Assembly: GCA_022771805.1 (NCBI GenBank) | Contig: JALELM010000020.1 | Location: forward strand, 1 to 64,000 | Source of the DNA: Veillonellaceae bacterium | GTDB lineage: Bacteria; Bacillota; Negativicutes; Veillonellales; Negativicoccaceae | Direction of reading: 5' to 3' | DNA length: 64,000 nt | In this document: piece by piece, positions 9,422 to 18,801 of the stretch | Position numbering within the stretch: position 1 is the first letter of the stretch | Layout of the letters: each line of letters opens with the position of its first letter | Program-made: the position numbers and the translations under genes | The notes under the pieces: model-generated | Database searches by the model: none | What the model saw: the letters and a program-made list of their open reading frames with translations, nothing else | What the model was told of the DNA's origin: nothing

Positions 9422-11235
9422 GTGCTGTTCCTCCGATGTTGTTGGATTATTTGTAAAAACTGTTTGCCGTAATGTTGCAGCTTGTAGGCGCCAATGCCTT
9501 TGATGCGGGACATTTCCGCCAACGTTTGCGGCAACTGTTGTGTCATTTCGCGCAGGGTTTCATTGCTGAAAATCATGTAGGGGCGTACGTGTTGTCGCTG
9601 TGCCAGGCGCAGGCGTTCCGTCCGCAAGGCTTCAAACAGGGCGGGGTCGGTCGGTTCGGGGCTGTTGCGGCGGGCGTTTTCCCGCGGCGGCTTGCGTTGC
9701 GACGATCCGCCGGTCGCACTCTGCGGAAGGTATACGTTTTCCTCGCCGGCCAAGGCGCGTTCTCCGGCTGCGGTGAGCGTAAGTGTCGGATAGCGCCCCG
9801 TCCCGGTTCGGGCGAGGAAACCGGCGGCAATGTAGGCGTGAATCTCCCGTTGCAAGCTTTTTTGCGAGTCGTGCGAGCGGGAACCGTAGTAGCGCAGGCT
9901 GCGTAATGCGGAGCGGGACTCCGGCAATTTGCCGCGGAGGATTCCGATCAGCGTGGTGATGCCGTAGCTGCGCGGCCATTCCGCAACGGTGCGGAATACA
10001 TGCCGAGCCTGCGGCGTGACGTCCGTCGGCGGATCTTGCCCGAGACAGCGGGCGCAGTTGCCGCAAGGGGGCGTTTCAACGCCGAAATGGTGCAAGAGGG
10101 TTTGCGGCAGGCATGCCGCGGTGCGGCAATAGCGGGTGATGGCAGTCAAGCCGGCCGTTGCTGCCGGGTCGTCGGGGCATTGTGCCAGCAAAAATTCACG
10201 AATGCGTACATCGTCCGCCGCATACAGTAATATGCATTCGGCTGGCAGACCGTCGCGCCCCGCCCGTCCCGCTTCCTGGCAGTACGCCTCGATGTTGCCC
10301 GGCAGCTGGTAGTGCAGGACGAACCGTACATCGGGCTTATCAATGCCCATGCCGAACGCATTGGTGGCGACGATAACTCGGACGCGGTCGTAAATGAAAT
10401 CCTCGTAGGCCTGTTGCCGCTGCTCTGCCGTCAGGCCGGCATGGTAGGGCGCGGCGGCAACGCCGCAATTCTGCAAGAAGCGGCTGAGTTCGTCCACGGC
10501 TTTGCGCGTGGCGCAGTAAATAATACCGCTCTCCGCGGGGCGGTCGTGCAGATATTGCTCCAGGTAGGCCGTCTTTTCCCGTTCTTCGTAAATAGGAACG
10601 ACAGACCAATAGAGGTTGGCGCGAAGAGAGTCGCCTTGAAACACTGCCGGCGAAACCAAAGCCAGCCGCGCGGAGATGTCCTCTTGCACCTGCTGCGTGG
10701 CCGTGGCCGTAAAGGCGGCGACAACGGGGCGCGCGGGCAATTCCGCCAGCGCTTCCGCGATACGCAGGTATTCCGGCCGAAAGCGATGCCCCCATTCGCT
10801 GATGCAATGCGCCTCATCGACAACGCAAAGCGAGAGGGGCAATTGCGCCAAGAAACGGCGGAAATACGGTGCCGCCAGGCGTTCGGGAGAAATGTAGAGC
10901 AGGCGGTACTCGCCGCGCAGCAGAGCCCGCCGCCGGTTGCTCTGCAGTGTGAAGTCGAGCGATGCGTGCAGGCAGGTCGCCGGGATGCCCAACTCGGTGA
11001 GCCCGGCAACCTGATCCTCCATCAGCGCCACTAACGGAGAAACGACGAGCGTCAGCCCCGGCAACAGTAATGCGGGGAGCTGGTAGCAAAGCGATTTGCC
11101 GCCGCCGGTCGGCAGGACGGCCAGCACATCGCGACCGGCGAGCAACGCGGTGATGATTTCGCGTTGCAGCGGGCGAAACGTATCAAAGCCGAAGTATTGT
11201 TGTAATGCGAGATGTAAATCCTTATCTATCCTCAT
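9418..11235 (-). CDS. recQ: ATP-dependent DNA helicase RecQ
   Basis: 3'-5' helicase of recombination and replication repair. 605 residues with all RecQ parts in order: Walker A TGGGKS (43-48), [15 protein letters not shown] box ([13 protein letters not shown]), FTATAT, GRAGRDG, the zinc-binding cysteines CRTAAC...CGNCARC around 370-395, and a C-terminal HRDC domain (ending with [20 protein letters not shown]). Ribosome site AAGGAG. First gene of the operon with thyA and folA, an unusual partnership that I read as transcriptional convenience rather than function. Confidence 0.96.
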   Translation of the reverse strand: MRIDKDLHLALQQYFGFDTFRPLQREIITALLAGRDVLAVLPTGGGKSLCYQLPALLLPGLTLVVSPLVALMEDQVAGLTELGIPATCLHASLDFTLQSNRRRALLRGEYRLLYISPERLAAPYFRRFLAQLPLSLCVVDEAHCISEWGHRFRPEYLRIAEALAELPARPVVAAFTATATQQVQEDISARLALVSPAVFQGDSLRANLYWSVVPIYEEREKTAYLEQYLHDRPAESGIIYCATRKAVDELSRFLQNCGVAAAPYHAGLTAEQRQQAYEDFIYDRVRVIVATNAFGMGIDKPDVRFVLHYQLPGNIEAYCQEAGRAGRDGLPAECILLYAADDVRIREFLLAQCPDDPAATAGLTAITRYCRTAACLPQTLLHHFGVETPPCGNCARCLGQDPPTDVTPQARHVFRTVAEWPRSYGITTLIGILRGKLPESRSALRSLRYYGSRSHDSQKSLQREIHAYIAAGFLARTGTGRYPTLTLTAAGERALAGEENVYLPQSATGGSSQRKPPRENARRNSPEPTDPALFEALRTERLRLAQRQHVRPYMIFSNETLREMTQQLPQTLAEMSRIKGIGAYKLQHYGKQFLQIIQQHRRNST

Positions 11236-11252
11236 GCCGACTCCTTTCCGTT

Positions 11253-11258
11253 ATTATA
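11253..11258 (-). promoter_or_regulatory. -10 element for the recQ operon
   Basis: TATAAT on the minus strand, about 20 bases before the recQ ATG; no convincing -35 partner, and the region upstream contains the tandem repeat. Confidence 0.4.
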
Positions 11259-11428
11259 ACACGTAATATATTCGCCGCTGCAGACCGCGCGGGGGAATTA
11301 TGAACGGCAGCGTGGTAAGGGGAGAAAAACAAAAAGCCGAGAACACCCGGCGAAGTAAATAAAAGAACGTATTCAGCGGCGCGGCAATCGGCAAAAGAAG
11401 TAAGGAAAAGAACGAATCCGGTTGAGCG

Positions 11429-11521
11429 GCAAGAAAAAGTGCAAGAAAAAGTGCAAGAAAAAGTGCAAGAAAAAGTGTAAGAAAAAAGCAAGAAAAAAGC
11501 AAGAAAAAAGCAAGAAAAAAA
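11429..11521. repeat. Tandem repeat of GCAAGAAAAAGT-like units
   Basis: Eight head-to-tail units: four of GCAAGAAAAAGT (12 bases, 11429-11476), then GTAAGAAAAAA and two GCAAGAAAAAA (11 bases each), then a last unit running into the terminator hairpin. Purine-only strand apart from the single C/T of each unit. Read on the minus strand it would encode Ser-Cys-Thr-Phe or Phe-Leu-His-Phe repeats, but I do not believe it is coding. Confidence 0.9.
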
Positions 11522-11543
11522 GAGCATCTGCATGCTCTTTTTC
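11514..11543. terminator. Bidirectional hairpin next to the repeat
   Basis: AGAGCAT-CTGC-ATGCTCT (11521-11538) flanked by an A-run and a T-run. No gene obviously ends here, which is odd for a terminator. Confidence 0.65.
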
Positions 11544-12157
11544 TCCGCTTATCTTATGCCCAAACTCATTATAACATTGCCGCCCTTCCTTTTGCAATAT
11601 ATAGGCATAATATTTATATATTTGATACGTTTGTTTTTGGTATTCCGCCCGGAACACGATGCTCGGATTGTTTCTCGCGCAGTCGATACGACGACACGAG
11701 GCCGCTTTGCAAGGCGGAGAGTTCGGCCGAGCGGAAGCCGGCAGCAGGGAAAGTGGGGATTCTAATTAACCGCAAAGAATTATGCCTGCGGTAAAGAAAA
11801 CCGTCGTTGCTGCCGACGGTCAAAAAAGGCTGTGTTCTCTTCTGCGTTGCCGATCCGGAAAAATGTTCTAATATTTCCGGCGATTTCAGGCGAGAATTAT
11901 GAGAAAATCCGAATTGTTGCCTCTCGATAATACAGCGGAAAAATGAAAAATGTTTATTTGGTAAAAATACAGTATATTTTTGGGGAGTAAACAGGCCTCA
12001 AAGAGGGGAGAAAACAATAATGCGAAAGAGAAGAAAATGCCGAGGATATCGTCAGAAATAGCCGCAATCCTTTGTAAGCAGGGAAACGGGTGAGTCGGAT
12101 CGACTGCGCGAGCATCCGTGAGATTTTCTAATAATTACGAGGGGAGGGGGTATAGGA

Positions 12158-12186
12158 TTGAAATTAACAAAACTTTTCGCTATAGT
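12158..12186 (+). promoter_or_regulatory. Promoter for the two-component operon
   Basis: TTGAAA (12158-12163), 17-base spacer, TATAGT (12181-12186): close to the sigma-70 consensus. The leader to the ATG at 12258 contains a small AGGC-GAAAT-GCCT hairpin. Confidence 0.75.
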
Positions 12187-12257
12187 AAGAGTAGGCGAAA
12201 TGCCTGCCTAAAACGAAAAAATCGCACACCATGTGTATCTGAACAAGGAGGGGTATT

Positions 12258-12941
12258 ATGATGAAAGGAAGAATTCTCATCGTAGAGGACGAAAAGAAGA
12301 TTGCCCGTTTTCTGCAGTTGGAGTTGGAGCATGAAGGATATGAATGCGTTCTTGATTTCACCGGCGGCGAAGTGATTGATCACATCGGACAGGGCTATTT
12401 TGATTTGATTCTGCTCGACCTGATGTTGCCGGAAGAAGACGGTTTCTCGATTTGTAAGCGCGTTCGTGAAATGAGCAATATCCCGATTTTGATTTTGTCG
12501 GCAAAAGACGATGTGGACTCCAAAGTAAAAGGATTGGATCTCGGCGCGGACGATTATCTGGCCAAGCCGTTTTCCAGCAAAGAGTTGTTTGCCCGTATTC
12601 GCGCGTTGCTGCGTAAAAAAGTCGGCGGCGATAAATTGAATGAATCGTCTTACCACATCAAAGATTTGTACATTTTCCCGGAACGGCATGAGGTGCAGGT
12701 CGGGAATACCATCATTAACCTGACGAAGAAAGAGTTTGAACTCTTGACGTACTTGGCAAAGAATAAAAATATTGTTCTGAGCCGGAATCGTATTTTGGAA
12801 GACGTTTGGGGTTATGATTATGTCGGCGATACGAATATCGTGGACGTATACATTCGCTACCTGCGCAGCAAGGTCGATGAAGTAGTCGGCAAGAAGTACA
12901 TCCACACGGTGCGAGGCATCGGCTATGTGGCTCGCGATTAA
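12258..12941 (+). CDS. OmpR-family response regulator (ArlR-like)
   Basis: 227 residues: receiver domain (1-120) with acidic pair E10/D11-12, phosphorylation site D54 in LILLDLMLP and K103 in AKPF, then a winged-helix DNA-binding domain (about 130-227) ending in the YIRYLRSKVD...VRGIGYV signature. AAGGAGG ribosome site. It overlaps the histidine kinase gene by 17 bases, so the two form a cognate pair. Most similar in layout to ArlRS/CovRS systems of Firmicutes; the stimulus cannot be read from sequence. Confidence 0.95.
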   Translation: MMKGRILIVEDEKKIARFLQLELEHEGYECVLDFTGGEVIDHIGQGYFDLILLDLMLPEEDGFSICKRVREMSNIPILILSAKDDVDSKVKGLDLGADDYLAKPFSSKELFARIRALLRKKVGGDKLNESSYHIKDLYIFPERHEVQVGNTIINLTKKEFELLTYLAKNKNIVLSRNRILEDVWGYDYVGDTNIVDVYIRYLRSKVDEVVGKKYIHTVRGIGYVARD

Positions 12942-14373
12942 GCAATACCATGAAAAACTGAAAAAACTGAGACATTCGTTGTCGGTTCGACTGACATTGG
13001 TGTATGTGGGCATTATGCTCCTGATTTCGCTGTTTACCACGTTTTTGGCAATCGGCAGCGTGCACTATTTGTTGATGCGACAACTCCAAGTTGACGTGCG
13101 CGTAAGTGCACGTCAAACTCTTTTGCACTTGGATTATTACGGCCGGATGGATGCGAGCGTATTTCACGGTCAGAATATTTTGCGCGACGTGCAGCTGATC
13201 GTATATGACGATGACGGCGAGCCGCTGATGGACAATATCACACGGTATGAGAAGGGAGCGCCGCTGCCGCTCTCGCAGCGCAAGATCATTCGTGCGACGG
13301 CGAACTCGGAGCTGTTCGAGGTGGATGAGACGCCGGAAGATTTGTCCTACCGCTACCTGAAGTACTGGCAGGCGTCGGACGGCACGGGCTACTATCTGCA
13401 ATTCGTCCGCAATGCGGCGCGCGAGCGGCATTTCATCTACCTGCTCATTCGGCAAATCCTCATTACGTTGCTGGCGAGTCTGGTAGTCATGTTCTTGGCC
13501 GGCGTGGCGTTTACGCGCGAGGTGCTCTCGCCGTTGCGGGCGATGAAGGAGCCGTTGCGGCGGATTGAAGTCAACGAGCTCGGCTACCGGGTTCCGTTGC
13601 CGGAAAATCGGGACGAGTTGTACGATTTGGCGACCACGCTCAATCGGGCGCTGGATCGCTTGGAGAGCGGCGTTGCCCAGCAGCAGCAATTCGTCAGCGA
13701 TGCGTCGCATGAACTGCGGACGCCGATCACGGTCATCCAAGGCTATACCGATCTGCTGATCCGCTGGGGCGCAAGAGACGAGGAAACCTTGCAGGAAAGT
13801 CTGGATGCGATCCGCGCGGAAACCGAGTATATGCGGATGCTGATCGAGCAGCTGCTATATGTGGCGCGGGCGTCGGCGGGAGCGGTGGAAATACATCGCC
13901 GGGTGCTGGATGTCAGCGAATTGATCCGTGAGGTCTGGCGGGGTGTGGAGATTACGAATACGCCGCCGAATGCACATCGCTGTGTTCTGGAAGCGAATGA
14001 GCCGGCGCTGCTGCTGGCCGACGAGAGTATGTTCAAGCAATTGTTGCGGATTTTTATCGACAATGCGAGGAAATATACGCCGGCGGGTAAAGGAATCTGT
14101 CTCGCCGGGCGGCGGCAGGGCGATCGGTATGTCATTTCCGTTCGCGATGAGGGGGTCGGGATTCCGGAAGCGGATTTCGAGCGGATTTTCACTCGTTTCT
14201 ATCGCGTAGACTCGTCACGCACCCGCGCTACGGGAGGAACCGGTCTGGGTTTGGCGATTGCCAAGGACATCGTGGATCGGCATGACGGGAAGATCTCGGT
14301 CGAGTCGGTACTGGGTGAAGGATCCGTCTTTTCGCTGGACTTCCCCTTGGCCGCCGAAGACGAGGACGAATAA
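12925..14373 (+). CDS. Membrane sensor histidine kinase (ArlS-like)
   Basis: 482 residues: membrane segment at about 24-48, an extracytoplasmic domain of about 120 residues, second membrane segment at about 172-197, HAMP linker, HisKA domain with the phospho-acceptor in SDASHELRTP (H262), then HATPase with N box FIDNARKYTP, G1 DEGVGIP and G2 GGTGLGLAIAKDIV. The start overlaps the regulator. It ends just before a strong terminator, so the operon is two genes. Confidence 0.95.
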   Translation: MWLAIKQYHEKLKKLRHSLSVRLTLVYVGIMLLISLFTTFLAIGSVHYLLMRQLQVDVRVSARQTLLHLDYYGRMDASVFHGQNILRDVQLIVYDDDGEPLMDNITRYEKGAPLPLSQRKIIRATANSELFEVDETPEDLSYRYLKYWQASDGTGYYLQFVRNAARERHFIYLLIRQILITLLASLVVMFLAGVAFTREVLSPLRAMKEPLRRIEVNELGYRVPLPENRDELYDLATTLNRALDRLESGVAQQQQFVSDASHELRTPITVIQGYTDLLIRWGARDEETLQESLDAIRAETEYMRMLIEQLLYVARASAGAVEIHRRVLDVSELIREVWRGVEITNTPPNAHRCVLEANEPALLLADESMFKQLLRIFIDNARKYTPAGKGICLAGRRQGDRYVISVRDEGVGIPEADFERIFTRFYRVDSSRTRATGGTGLGLAIAKDIVDRHDGKISVESVLGEGSVFSLDFPLAAEDEDE

Positions 14374-14378
14374 CGGAT

Positions 14379-14408
14379 AAAAAAGAAGGATGCGCATCCT
14401 TCTTTTTT
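14379..14408 (+). terminator. Terminator after the two-component operon
   Basis: AAAAAAGAAGGAT-GCGC-ATCCTTCTTTTTT, near-perfect inverted repeat with terminal T-run; could work in both directions. Confidence 0.92.
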
Positions 14409-14479
14409 ATTTTGCCATTGTCGCTAAAAATAAGCGGCTTTGTGTTACAATTAAAAGAAGTGAAAAAGGGGAGGAAATG

Positions 14480-15325
14480 ATGACGGATTCACTGATGTTT
14501 GATCTCCGCGCCGTATCGCACGCGTATACGGACGAAGAAGGCCGGCAGGGATATGCATTGCGTGATGTGACGCTGCAGATTCCGCGAGGGCAATTCGTGG
14601 CGATTATCGGTACGAACGGCAGCGGGAAGTCGACACTGGCAAAGCATCTGAACGTCCTGCTGGAACCGACGGAGGGCGATATCCTGGTTGACGGCATGTC
14701 AGTACACGATGCTTCGCATCTTTGGGATATCCGCAGCCGTGTGGGCATGGTGTTTCAAAACCCGGACAATCAGATTGTGGCGGCGGTCGTGGAAGAAGAT
14801 GTGGCGTTCGGGCCGGAAAATCTCGGCGTGCCGCGCGAGGAATTGCGGGAGCGGGTGACGCAGGCGTTGGCGACGGTCGGCATGGAGAGCTATCGCAAGC
14901 ATGCGCCGCATATGCTTTCCGGCGGGCAGAAACAACGCGTGGCGATTGCCGGCGTTCTTGCGATGCAGCCGGAATGCATCGTGCTGGACGAGCCGACTGC
15001 CATGCTGGATCCGCGGGGGCGGGAAGAAGTGCTGCGGACCGTGCATGAACTGCATGACCGTTTCGGTTTGACGGTGGTCTATATTACCCATTTTATGGAA
15101 GAGGCCGTGACGGCGGACCGGGTGTTGGTCATGCATCGGGGGCGGCTGATTATGGACGGCACGCCGCGGGATATTTTTCCGCAGGTCGAAGCGCTGAAGG
15201 AGGGCGGGCTCGACGTGCCCGTCGCCGCCGAAGTGGCACGGGATCTGCGCCGAGCGGGCGTGCCGCTGCCGGAAGATATTATTACGAATGAGGAGTTGGC
15301 GGACGCACTATGTCGATTCAATTAA
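14480..15325 (+). CDS. ecfA1: ECF transporter ATPase EcfA1
   Basis: Energises vitamin and micronutrient uptake with EcfA2, EcfT and interchangeable S components. 281 residues from ATG 14480, five bases after GGGGAGG (ATG 14477 is a close alternative). Seen: Walker A GTNGSGKST, Q-loop QNPDNQIV, signature LSGGQKQRVAIAG, Walker B CIVLDEPTAMLDP. The C-terminal tail is typical of the CbiO group. Ends inside the start of ecfA2 (16-base overlap). Confidence 0.95.
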   Translation: MTDSLMFDLRAVSHAYTDEEGRQGYALRDVTLQIPRGQFVAIIGTNGSGKSTLAKHLNVLLEPTEGDILVDGMSVHDASHLWDIRSRVGMVFQNPDNQIVAAVVEEDVAFGPENLGVPREELRERVTQALATVGMESYRKHAPHMLSGGQKQRVAIAGVLAMQPECIVLDEPTAMLDPRGREEVLRTVHELHDRFGLTVVYITHFMEEAVTADRVLVMHRGRLIMDGTPRDIFPQVEALKEGGLDVPVAAEVARDLRRAGVPLPEDIITNEELADALCRFN

Positions 15326-16194
15326 GCGGTGTGGAGTATACATACGGTGCGAATACGCCGTATGAAAAACAGGCGCTGCGTAATATCAATCTGGAAATCC
15401 GCGAAGGTGAGTTCGTCGGGATCATCGGTCATACGGGCTCGGGGAAGTCAACGTTGGTTCAGCATCTGAACGGGTTGCTTCTGCCGACAAAGGGTGAGGC
15501 GCGCGTGGACGGGATCAATTTGGCGGACAAGACGGAAGCCGCGAGGCAGGCTCGCCACAGTGTCGGGATGGCCTTCCAGTATCCGGAGCATCAGCTTTTC
15601 GAGGAGACGATTGCGGCGGATATCGCGTTCGGGCCGAAGAATCTCAACCTGTCCGAGGAAAAAATCGAAGAGCGCGTGCGCGTGGCGATGCACTTTGTCG
15701 GCTTGCCTTATGAGGACTTTGCGGAACGGTCGCCCTTCCATCTGTCCGGCGGGCAGCAGCGGCGGGTGGCGATTGCCGGCGTGATTGCGATGCATCCGAA
15801 GTATCTCGTATTGGACGAACCCTCGGCAGGGCTGGATCCGATCGGGCGGCAGGACATTTTCGACCGCATTCGCGAGTGGCACGAACAGAAGCGGTTTACG
15901 GTGATCTTGGTCTCGCACAATATGGAAGACATTTCCCGCTTGGCTTCGCGCGTTATCGTGATGAATAAAGGGGAAATTTTGCTCGACGGGGCGCCGCTGG
16001 ATATTTTCATCCGGCGGCGGGCGGAACTGGCGCAAGCCGGTGTCGAAGCACCGCCCGTTTCGCGCCTGCTTGCGCTCTTGAAAGAGCGGGGACTGGCGGT
16101 AGACGAGCATGCCGTGGAACCGGAGGATGCCGCGGCGAATATTCTGGCGGCTCTGCCGGCGGCAGGAAGGAAGGTGAAGACGGATGCTCGGTAA
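15310..16194 (+). CDS. ecfA2: ECF transporter ATPase EcfA2
   Basis: Second ATPase of the ECF energising module. 294 residues. Seen: Walker A GHTGSGKST, FQYPEHQLFEETI, signature LSGGQQRRVAIAG, Walker B YLVLDEPSAGLDP. Overlaps ecfA1 upstream and ecfT downstream (11 bases). No S component gene lies here, so the module probably serves substrate-binding subunits encoded elsewhere (group II ECF arrangement). Confidence 0.95.
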   Translation: MSIQLSGVEYTYGANTPYEKQALRNINLEIREGEFVGIIGHTGSGKSTLVQHLNGLLLPTKGEARVDGINLADKTEAARQARHSVGMAFQYPEHQLFEETIAADIAFGPKNLNLSEEKIEERVRVAMHFVGLPYEDFAERSPFHLSGGQQRRVAIAGVIAMHPKYLVLDEPSAGLDPIGRQDIFDRIREWHEQKRFTVILVSHNMEDISRLASRVIVMNKGEILLDGAPLDIFIRRRAELAQAGVEAPPVSRLLALLKERGLAVDEHAVEPEDAAANILAALPAAGRKVKTDAR

Positions 16195-16984
16195 TATTAC
16201 GGTCGGGCAGTACTATCCGGGGGACTCCGTGATTCACCGGCTGGATCCGCGCGCCAAAATTCTCTGCACGATGATTTTTATCGTCGGGATCTTTTTCGCT
16301 GACTCTTGGCCGGCCTACGGTGCCGTCGCGGCCTTCACGATTGCGGTGACGGTGCTTTCCCAATTGCCGCCGCTCCTCGTGTGGAAAGCGGTGAAGCCGC
16401 TGTGGGTCATTATCGTTTTTACCTTGTTTATTCATATCTTCACGACCCCGGGGACGTTGGTCTGGGAATGGAAATTTCTTCAGGTGACGGAAGAAGGCTT
16501 GCGCCAGGGCGGGATGATGACCGCGCGGCTGGTATTTCTGATTTCTTTTTCCGCCCTGTTGACGTATACGACGAGCCCGATCGTGCTGACGGACGGGATT
16601 GAGCAACTGCTGAATCCGTTCAAGCGCATCGGGGTGCCGGCACATGAACTGGCAATGATGATGACCATTGCGCTGCGCTTCATTCCTACCTTGCTGCAGG
16701 AAACGGAGCGGATCATGAAAGCGCAGAAGGCGCGCGGCGCGGATTTTGAATCGGGGAATCTGCTGCGCCGGGGTAAGGCGCTGGTACCGCTGATGGTGCC
16801 GCTTTTCGTCAGCGCTTTTCGCCGGGCGGACGAATTGGCGACGGCCATGGAGGCGCGCTGCTATCGCGGCGGCGAGGGGCGGACGCGCTTGCACGAGTTG
16901 CGCTATCGAGGTCGTGACGCGGCGGCATTCGCGGTGACTTCCGCCGTGGTAATCGGCTTGGCTGGGGCGCGATGGTTGCTCTGA
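16184..16984 (+). CDS. ecfT: ECF transporter transmembrane subunit EcfT
   Basis: 266-residue integral membrane protein coupling the two ATPases to S components. Seen: N-terminal GQYYPGDSVIHRLDPRAK typical of EcfT, several hydrophobic helices, and the two cytoplasmic coupling motifs ending in Ala-Arg-Gly (KAQKARGADF near residue 187) and AMEARCYRG near residue 227. Overlaps truA by 13 bases. Confidence 0.95.
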   Translation: MLGNITVGQYYPGDSVIHRLDPRAKILCTMIFIVGIFFADSWPAYGAVAAFTIAVTVLSQLPPLLVWKAVKPLWVIIVFTLFIHIFTTPGTLVWEWKFLQVTEEGLRQGGMMTARLVFLISFSALLTYTTSPIVLTDGIEQLLNPFKRIGVPAHELAMMMTIALRFIPTLLQETERIMKAQKARGADFESGNLLRRGKALVPLMVPLFVSAFRRADELATAMEARCYRGGEGRTRLHELRYRGRDAAAFAVTSAVVIGLAGARWLL

Positions 16985-17811
16985 GGAATGTTCATTTGAC
17001 GCTTTGTTACGACGGCGCGCCGTTTGTCGGTTTTCAACGGCAGGCGAACGGGCTGGCGGTGCAGGAAGTCATCGAACAGGCGTTGGAGCGCATTTTGGGC
17101 GTGCCGACGACGCTTTATTTTGTGGCGCGGACGGATTCGGGCGTGCATGCCTGGGCGCAGGAATGTACGTTTTATACGACGGGACGCATCCCCGCCGAAC
17201 GTTTCGTACAGGCGCTGAATGCGTTATTGCCGCCGGCGATTCGAATTCGGCGGGCGCGGGAAGTGGCGGAAGATTTCAGCGTGCGGCGGACGAATACGGG
17301 AAAGACCTATGTCTACCAAGTTTTGCGCGGGCACGAGGACAATCCGTTTTTGCGGCGTTATGTCTGGCGGCCGGGATACACGCTGGACTTGGCGGCCATG
17401 CGGGAAGCGGCGCAGGTGTTTATCGGCACGCATGATTTTACTTCGTTGCGCGGCAATAACTCCGTGCCGGCCGATCCGGTGCGAACGGTATATGATGTGC
17501 GGTTGGTCGAGTGCGCCGAGCTGTTGCGGATTTACGTGACGGGCGACGGCTTTTTGTACAAAATGGTACGCAATATTGCCGGCGCGTTGGTCGATGCGGG
17601 GCGCGGTCACACGACAGCGGCGGCGTTGCGGCAGGTGCTGGCGGCGAAAGACCGGCGGCAGCTCGGTCGCACGGCGCCGGGAAGCGGGCTGTGCCTGTTG
17701 CATGTGTACTTCTCGCCGTTGAGCGAAGCGGTGCAGCGGGAGGCGTTGGCGGAGAATGTTCCCTGCTGGCATGATGCGGCGGCCTATCTGCGGACATATG
17801 GCGCGGAATAA
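16972..17811 (+). CDS. truA: tRNA pseudouridine(38-40) synthase TruA
   Basis: 279 residues. Seen: YDGAPFVGFQRQ at the N-terminus, the catalytic Asp in ARTDSGVHAWAQ, and GDGFLYKMVRNIAG. ecfA1-ecfA2-ecfT-truA is the classic Firmicute order, but the usual following rplM-rpsI genes are absent: truA is followed by a short gap and a bidirectional terminator. Confidence 0.96.
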   Translation: MVALRNVHLTLCYDGAPFVGFQRQANGLAVQEVIEQALERILGVPTTLYFVARTDSGVHAWAQECTFYTTGRIPAERFVQALNALLPPAIRIRRAREVAEDFSVRRTNTGKTYVYQVLRGHEDNPFLRRYVWRPGYTLDLAAMREAAQVFIGTHDFTSLRGNNSVPADPVRTVYDVRLVECAELLRIYVTGDGFLYKMVRNIAGALVDAGRGHTTAAALRQVLAAKDRRQLGRTAPGSGLCLLHVYFSPLSEAVQREALAENVPCWHDAAAYLRTYGAE

Positions 17812-17891
17812 GCGGAGAACGGCGCCGGGAAGCGGGCGATTCGCACGGCGTAAGAAGAAAAGAAAGCCGAACAAATATATTTACGAATAAA

Positions 17892-17922
17892 AAATGAGCG
17901 GAACCGACGGTTCCGCTCATTT
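17892..17922. terminator. Bidirectional terminator after truA
   Basis: AAATGAGCGGAACC-GAC-GGTTCCGCTCATTT, a perfect 14 bp stem between convergent genes. Confidence 0.9.
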
Positions 17923-17928
17923 CAATAT

Positions 17929-18654
17929 TCAAGTAATGGTCAACAGCGCTTCGCGGCAGCGAAGGACGGCGACAAGATCGCGTCCCCGGAAGTTTGCGGC
18001 TTGTAACAAACGGTAGAGCAGAGGAAAGCGGCGCAAACCGCGGGCAACTTCCTGCCAACGCCGCTCGCCTCCGGCAGCCCGATAGGCGGCAACCGTAGCG
18101 CGGGCGAGTTCCGCTGCATCGGTAAAATCCCGCTCCCGGAAATAGCTGTGACACAGCACGAGTAAATCCCAACGTTGGTAGCGAGTGATATCGGTACGGC
18201 GCGATTGCATTTCAAAATCCAGAAAGCCGAGGCCGAATTCGGGCGTGTAGGTAAGGTCGCGCAAGGCCGGCCTGCCGTGGAACAGATCGCGCTTGTGAAG
18301 CACGGCCAAGCCCGCACCGGCGTTAGCGGCAAGCTGCTGCCGCGTCGGCTCACCCGGCGACAGGTTGCGAAGCAGGTCACTGAGGGTCGGGCCGGTATCG
18401 CTCAACAGCAGGGCGGTTTCCGTCCGTGCGAGGACTTGCGGCACATGCAGCCCGCGTTCCCGAAACAGAGTAAGGGCAGCCCGTTCCCGGCGGCAAAGTT
18501 TGGCGGGAGTGCCGGCAAAATAATCGCGAAATCCGCGCACGGCAAAATTTTTCACCCAATAGACCGTTTGATTTTCTACATAGCGAATCGTCCGCTGTTC
18601 AGGCTGTGCGCAAATCAGGTCGCGCAACAACTCTTCCGCATTTCGGTTTGGCAT
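17929..18654 (-). CDS. Lipopolysaccharide-kinase-like (Bud32/Kdo kinase family) protein
   Basis: 241 residues resembling the small kinases grouped with Kdo/heptose kinases and InaA. Seen: WVKNFAVRGFRDYFAG (nucleotide Lys region), RRERAALTLFRERGLHVPQVL, and a catalytic-loop-like LHKRDLFHGRPALRDLTY followed by GFLDFEM, where DFE sits where DFG is expected. In a diderm Firmicute the likely role is phosphorylation of LPS core sugar, but the neighbours give no direct support. Ribosome site GAAGGAG; TATAAT-like -10 on the minus strand at 18675-18680. Confidence 0.7.
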   Translation of the reverse strand: MPNRNAEELLRDLICAQPEQRTIRYVENQTVYWVKNFAVRGFRDYFAGTPAKLCRRERAALTLFRERGLHVPQVLARTETALLLSDTGPTLSDLLRNLSPGEPTRQQLAANAGAGLAVLHKRDLFHGRPALRDLTYTPEFGLGFLDFEMQSRRTDITRYQRWDLLVLCHSYFRERDFTDAAELARATVAAYRAAGGERRWQEVARGLRRFPLLYRLLQAANFRGRDLVAVLRCREALLTIT

Positions 18655-18772
18655 GGTTTCTCCTTCAGGCTTTTATTATACACTACGCCCGAAGTTTCGC
18701 GTAAGAAACGGAAAGGGATCGTGCAAGGAAGCGGCGCCAAAAGAACGGGTGCAAAAGAAGGGACGGCTGTAT

Positions 18773-18778
18773 TATAAT
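18773..18778 (+). promoter_or_regulatory. -10 element for korAB
   Basis: TATAAT 24 bases before the korA TTG start codon; no clear -35. Confidence 0.4.
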
Positions 18779-18801
18779 GGAGGAAATAAGGGGGGAGTCT
18801 G

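Larger units (their letters stand above)
11236..12257. other. 1 kb region without a convincing gene
   Basis: Between the divergent recQ operon and the response regulator. It holds the recQ -10, an 8-unit tandem repeat (11429-11521), a bidirectional hairpin (11514-11543), a 6 bp hairpin ACCGCA/TGCGGT (11769-11792), a 7 bp hairpin ACCGTCG/CGACGGT (11800-11820), and the two-component promoter (12158-12186). A 13-codon frame at 12020-12061 (basic peptide) has a weak ribosome site. From about 11540 to 12150 the DNA is AT-rich and I see no known RNA family. Confidence 0.6.

Noticed and set aside
11222-11533. 103-residue minus-strand frame with repeated Ser-Cys-Thr-Phe that overlaps the recQ start
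   Set aside because: It is produced by the tandem repeat read on the other strand, contains the terminator hairpin at its start, and has low-complexity composition with a poor ribosome site.
12020-12061. 13-codon basic peptide frame with GAGGGGAG upstream
   Set aside because: Too short to support without conservation; kept only as part of the description of the region.
11240-12257. tmRNA, RNase P RNA or SRP RNA in the intergenic region
   Set aside because: None of their conserved cores could be found on either strand.
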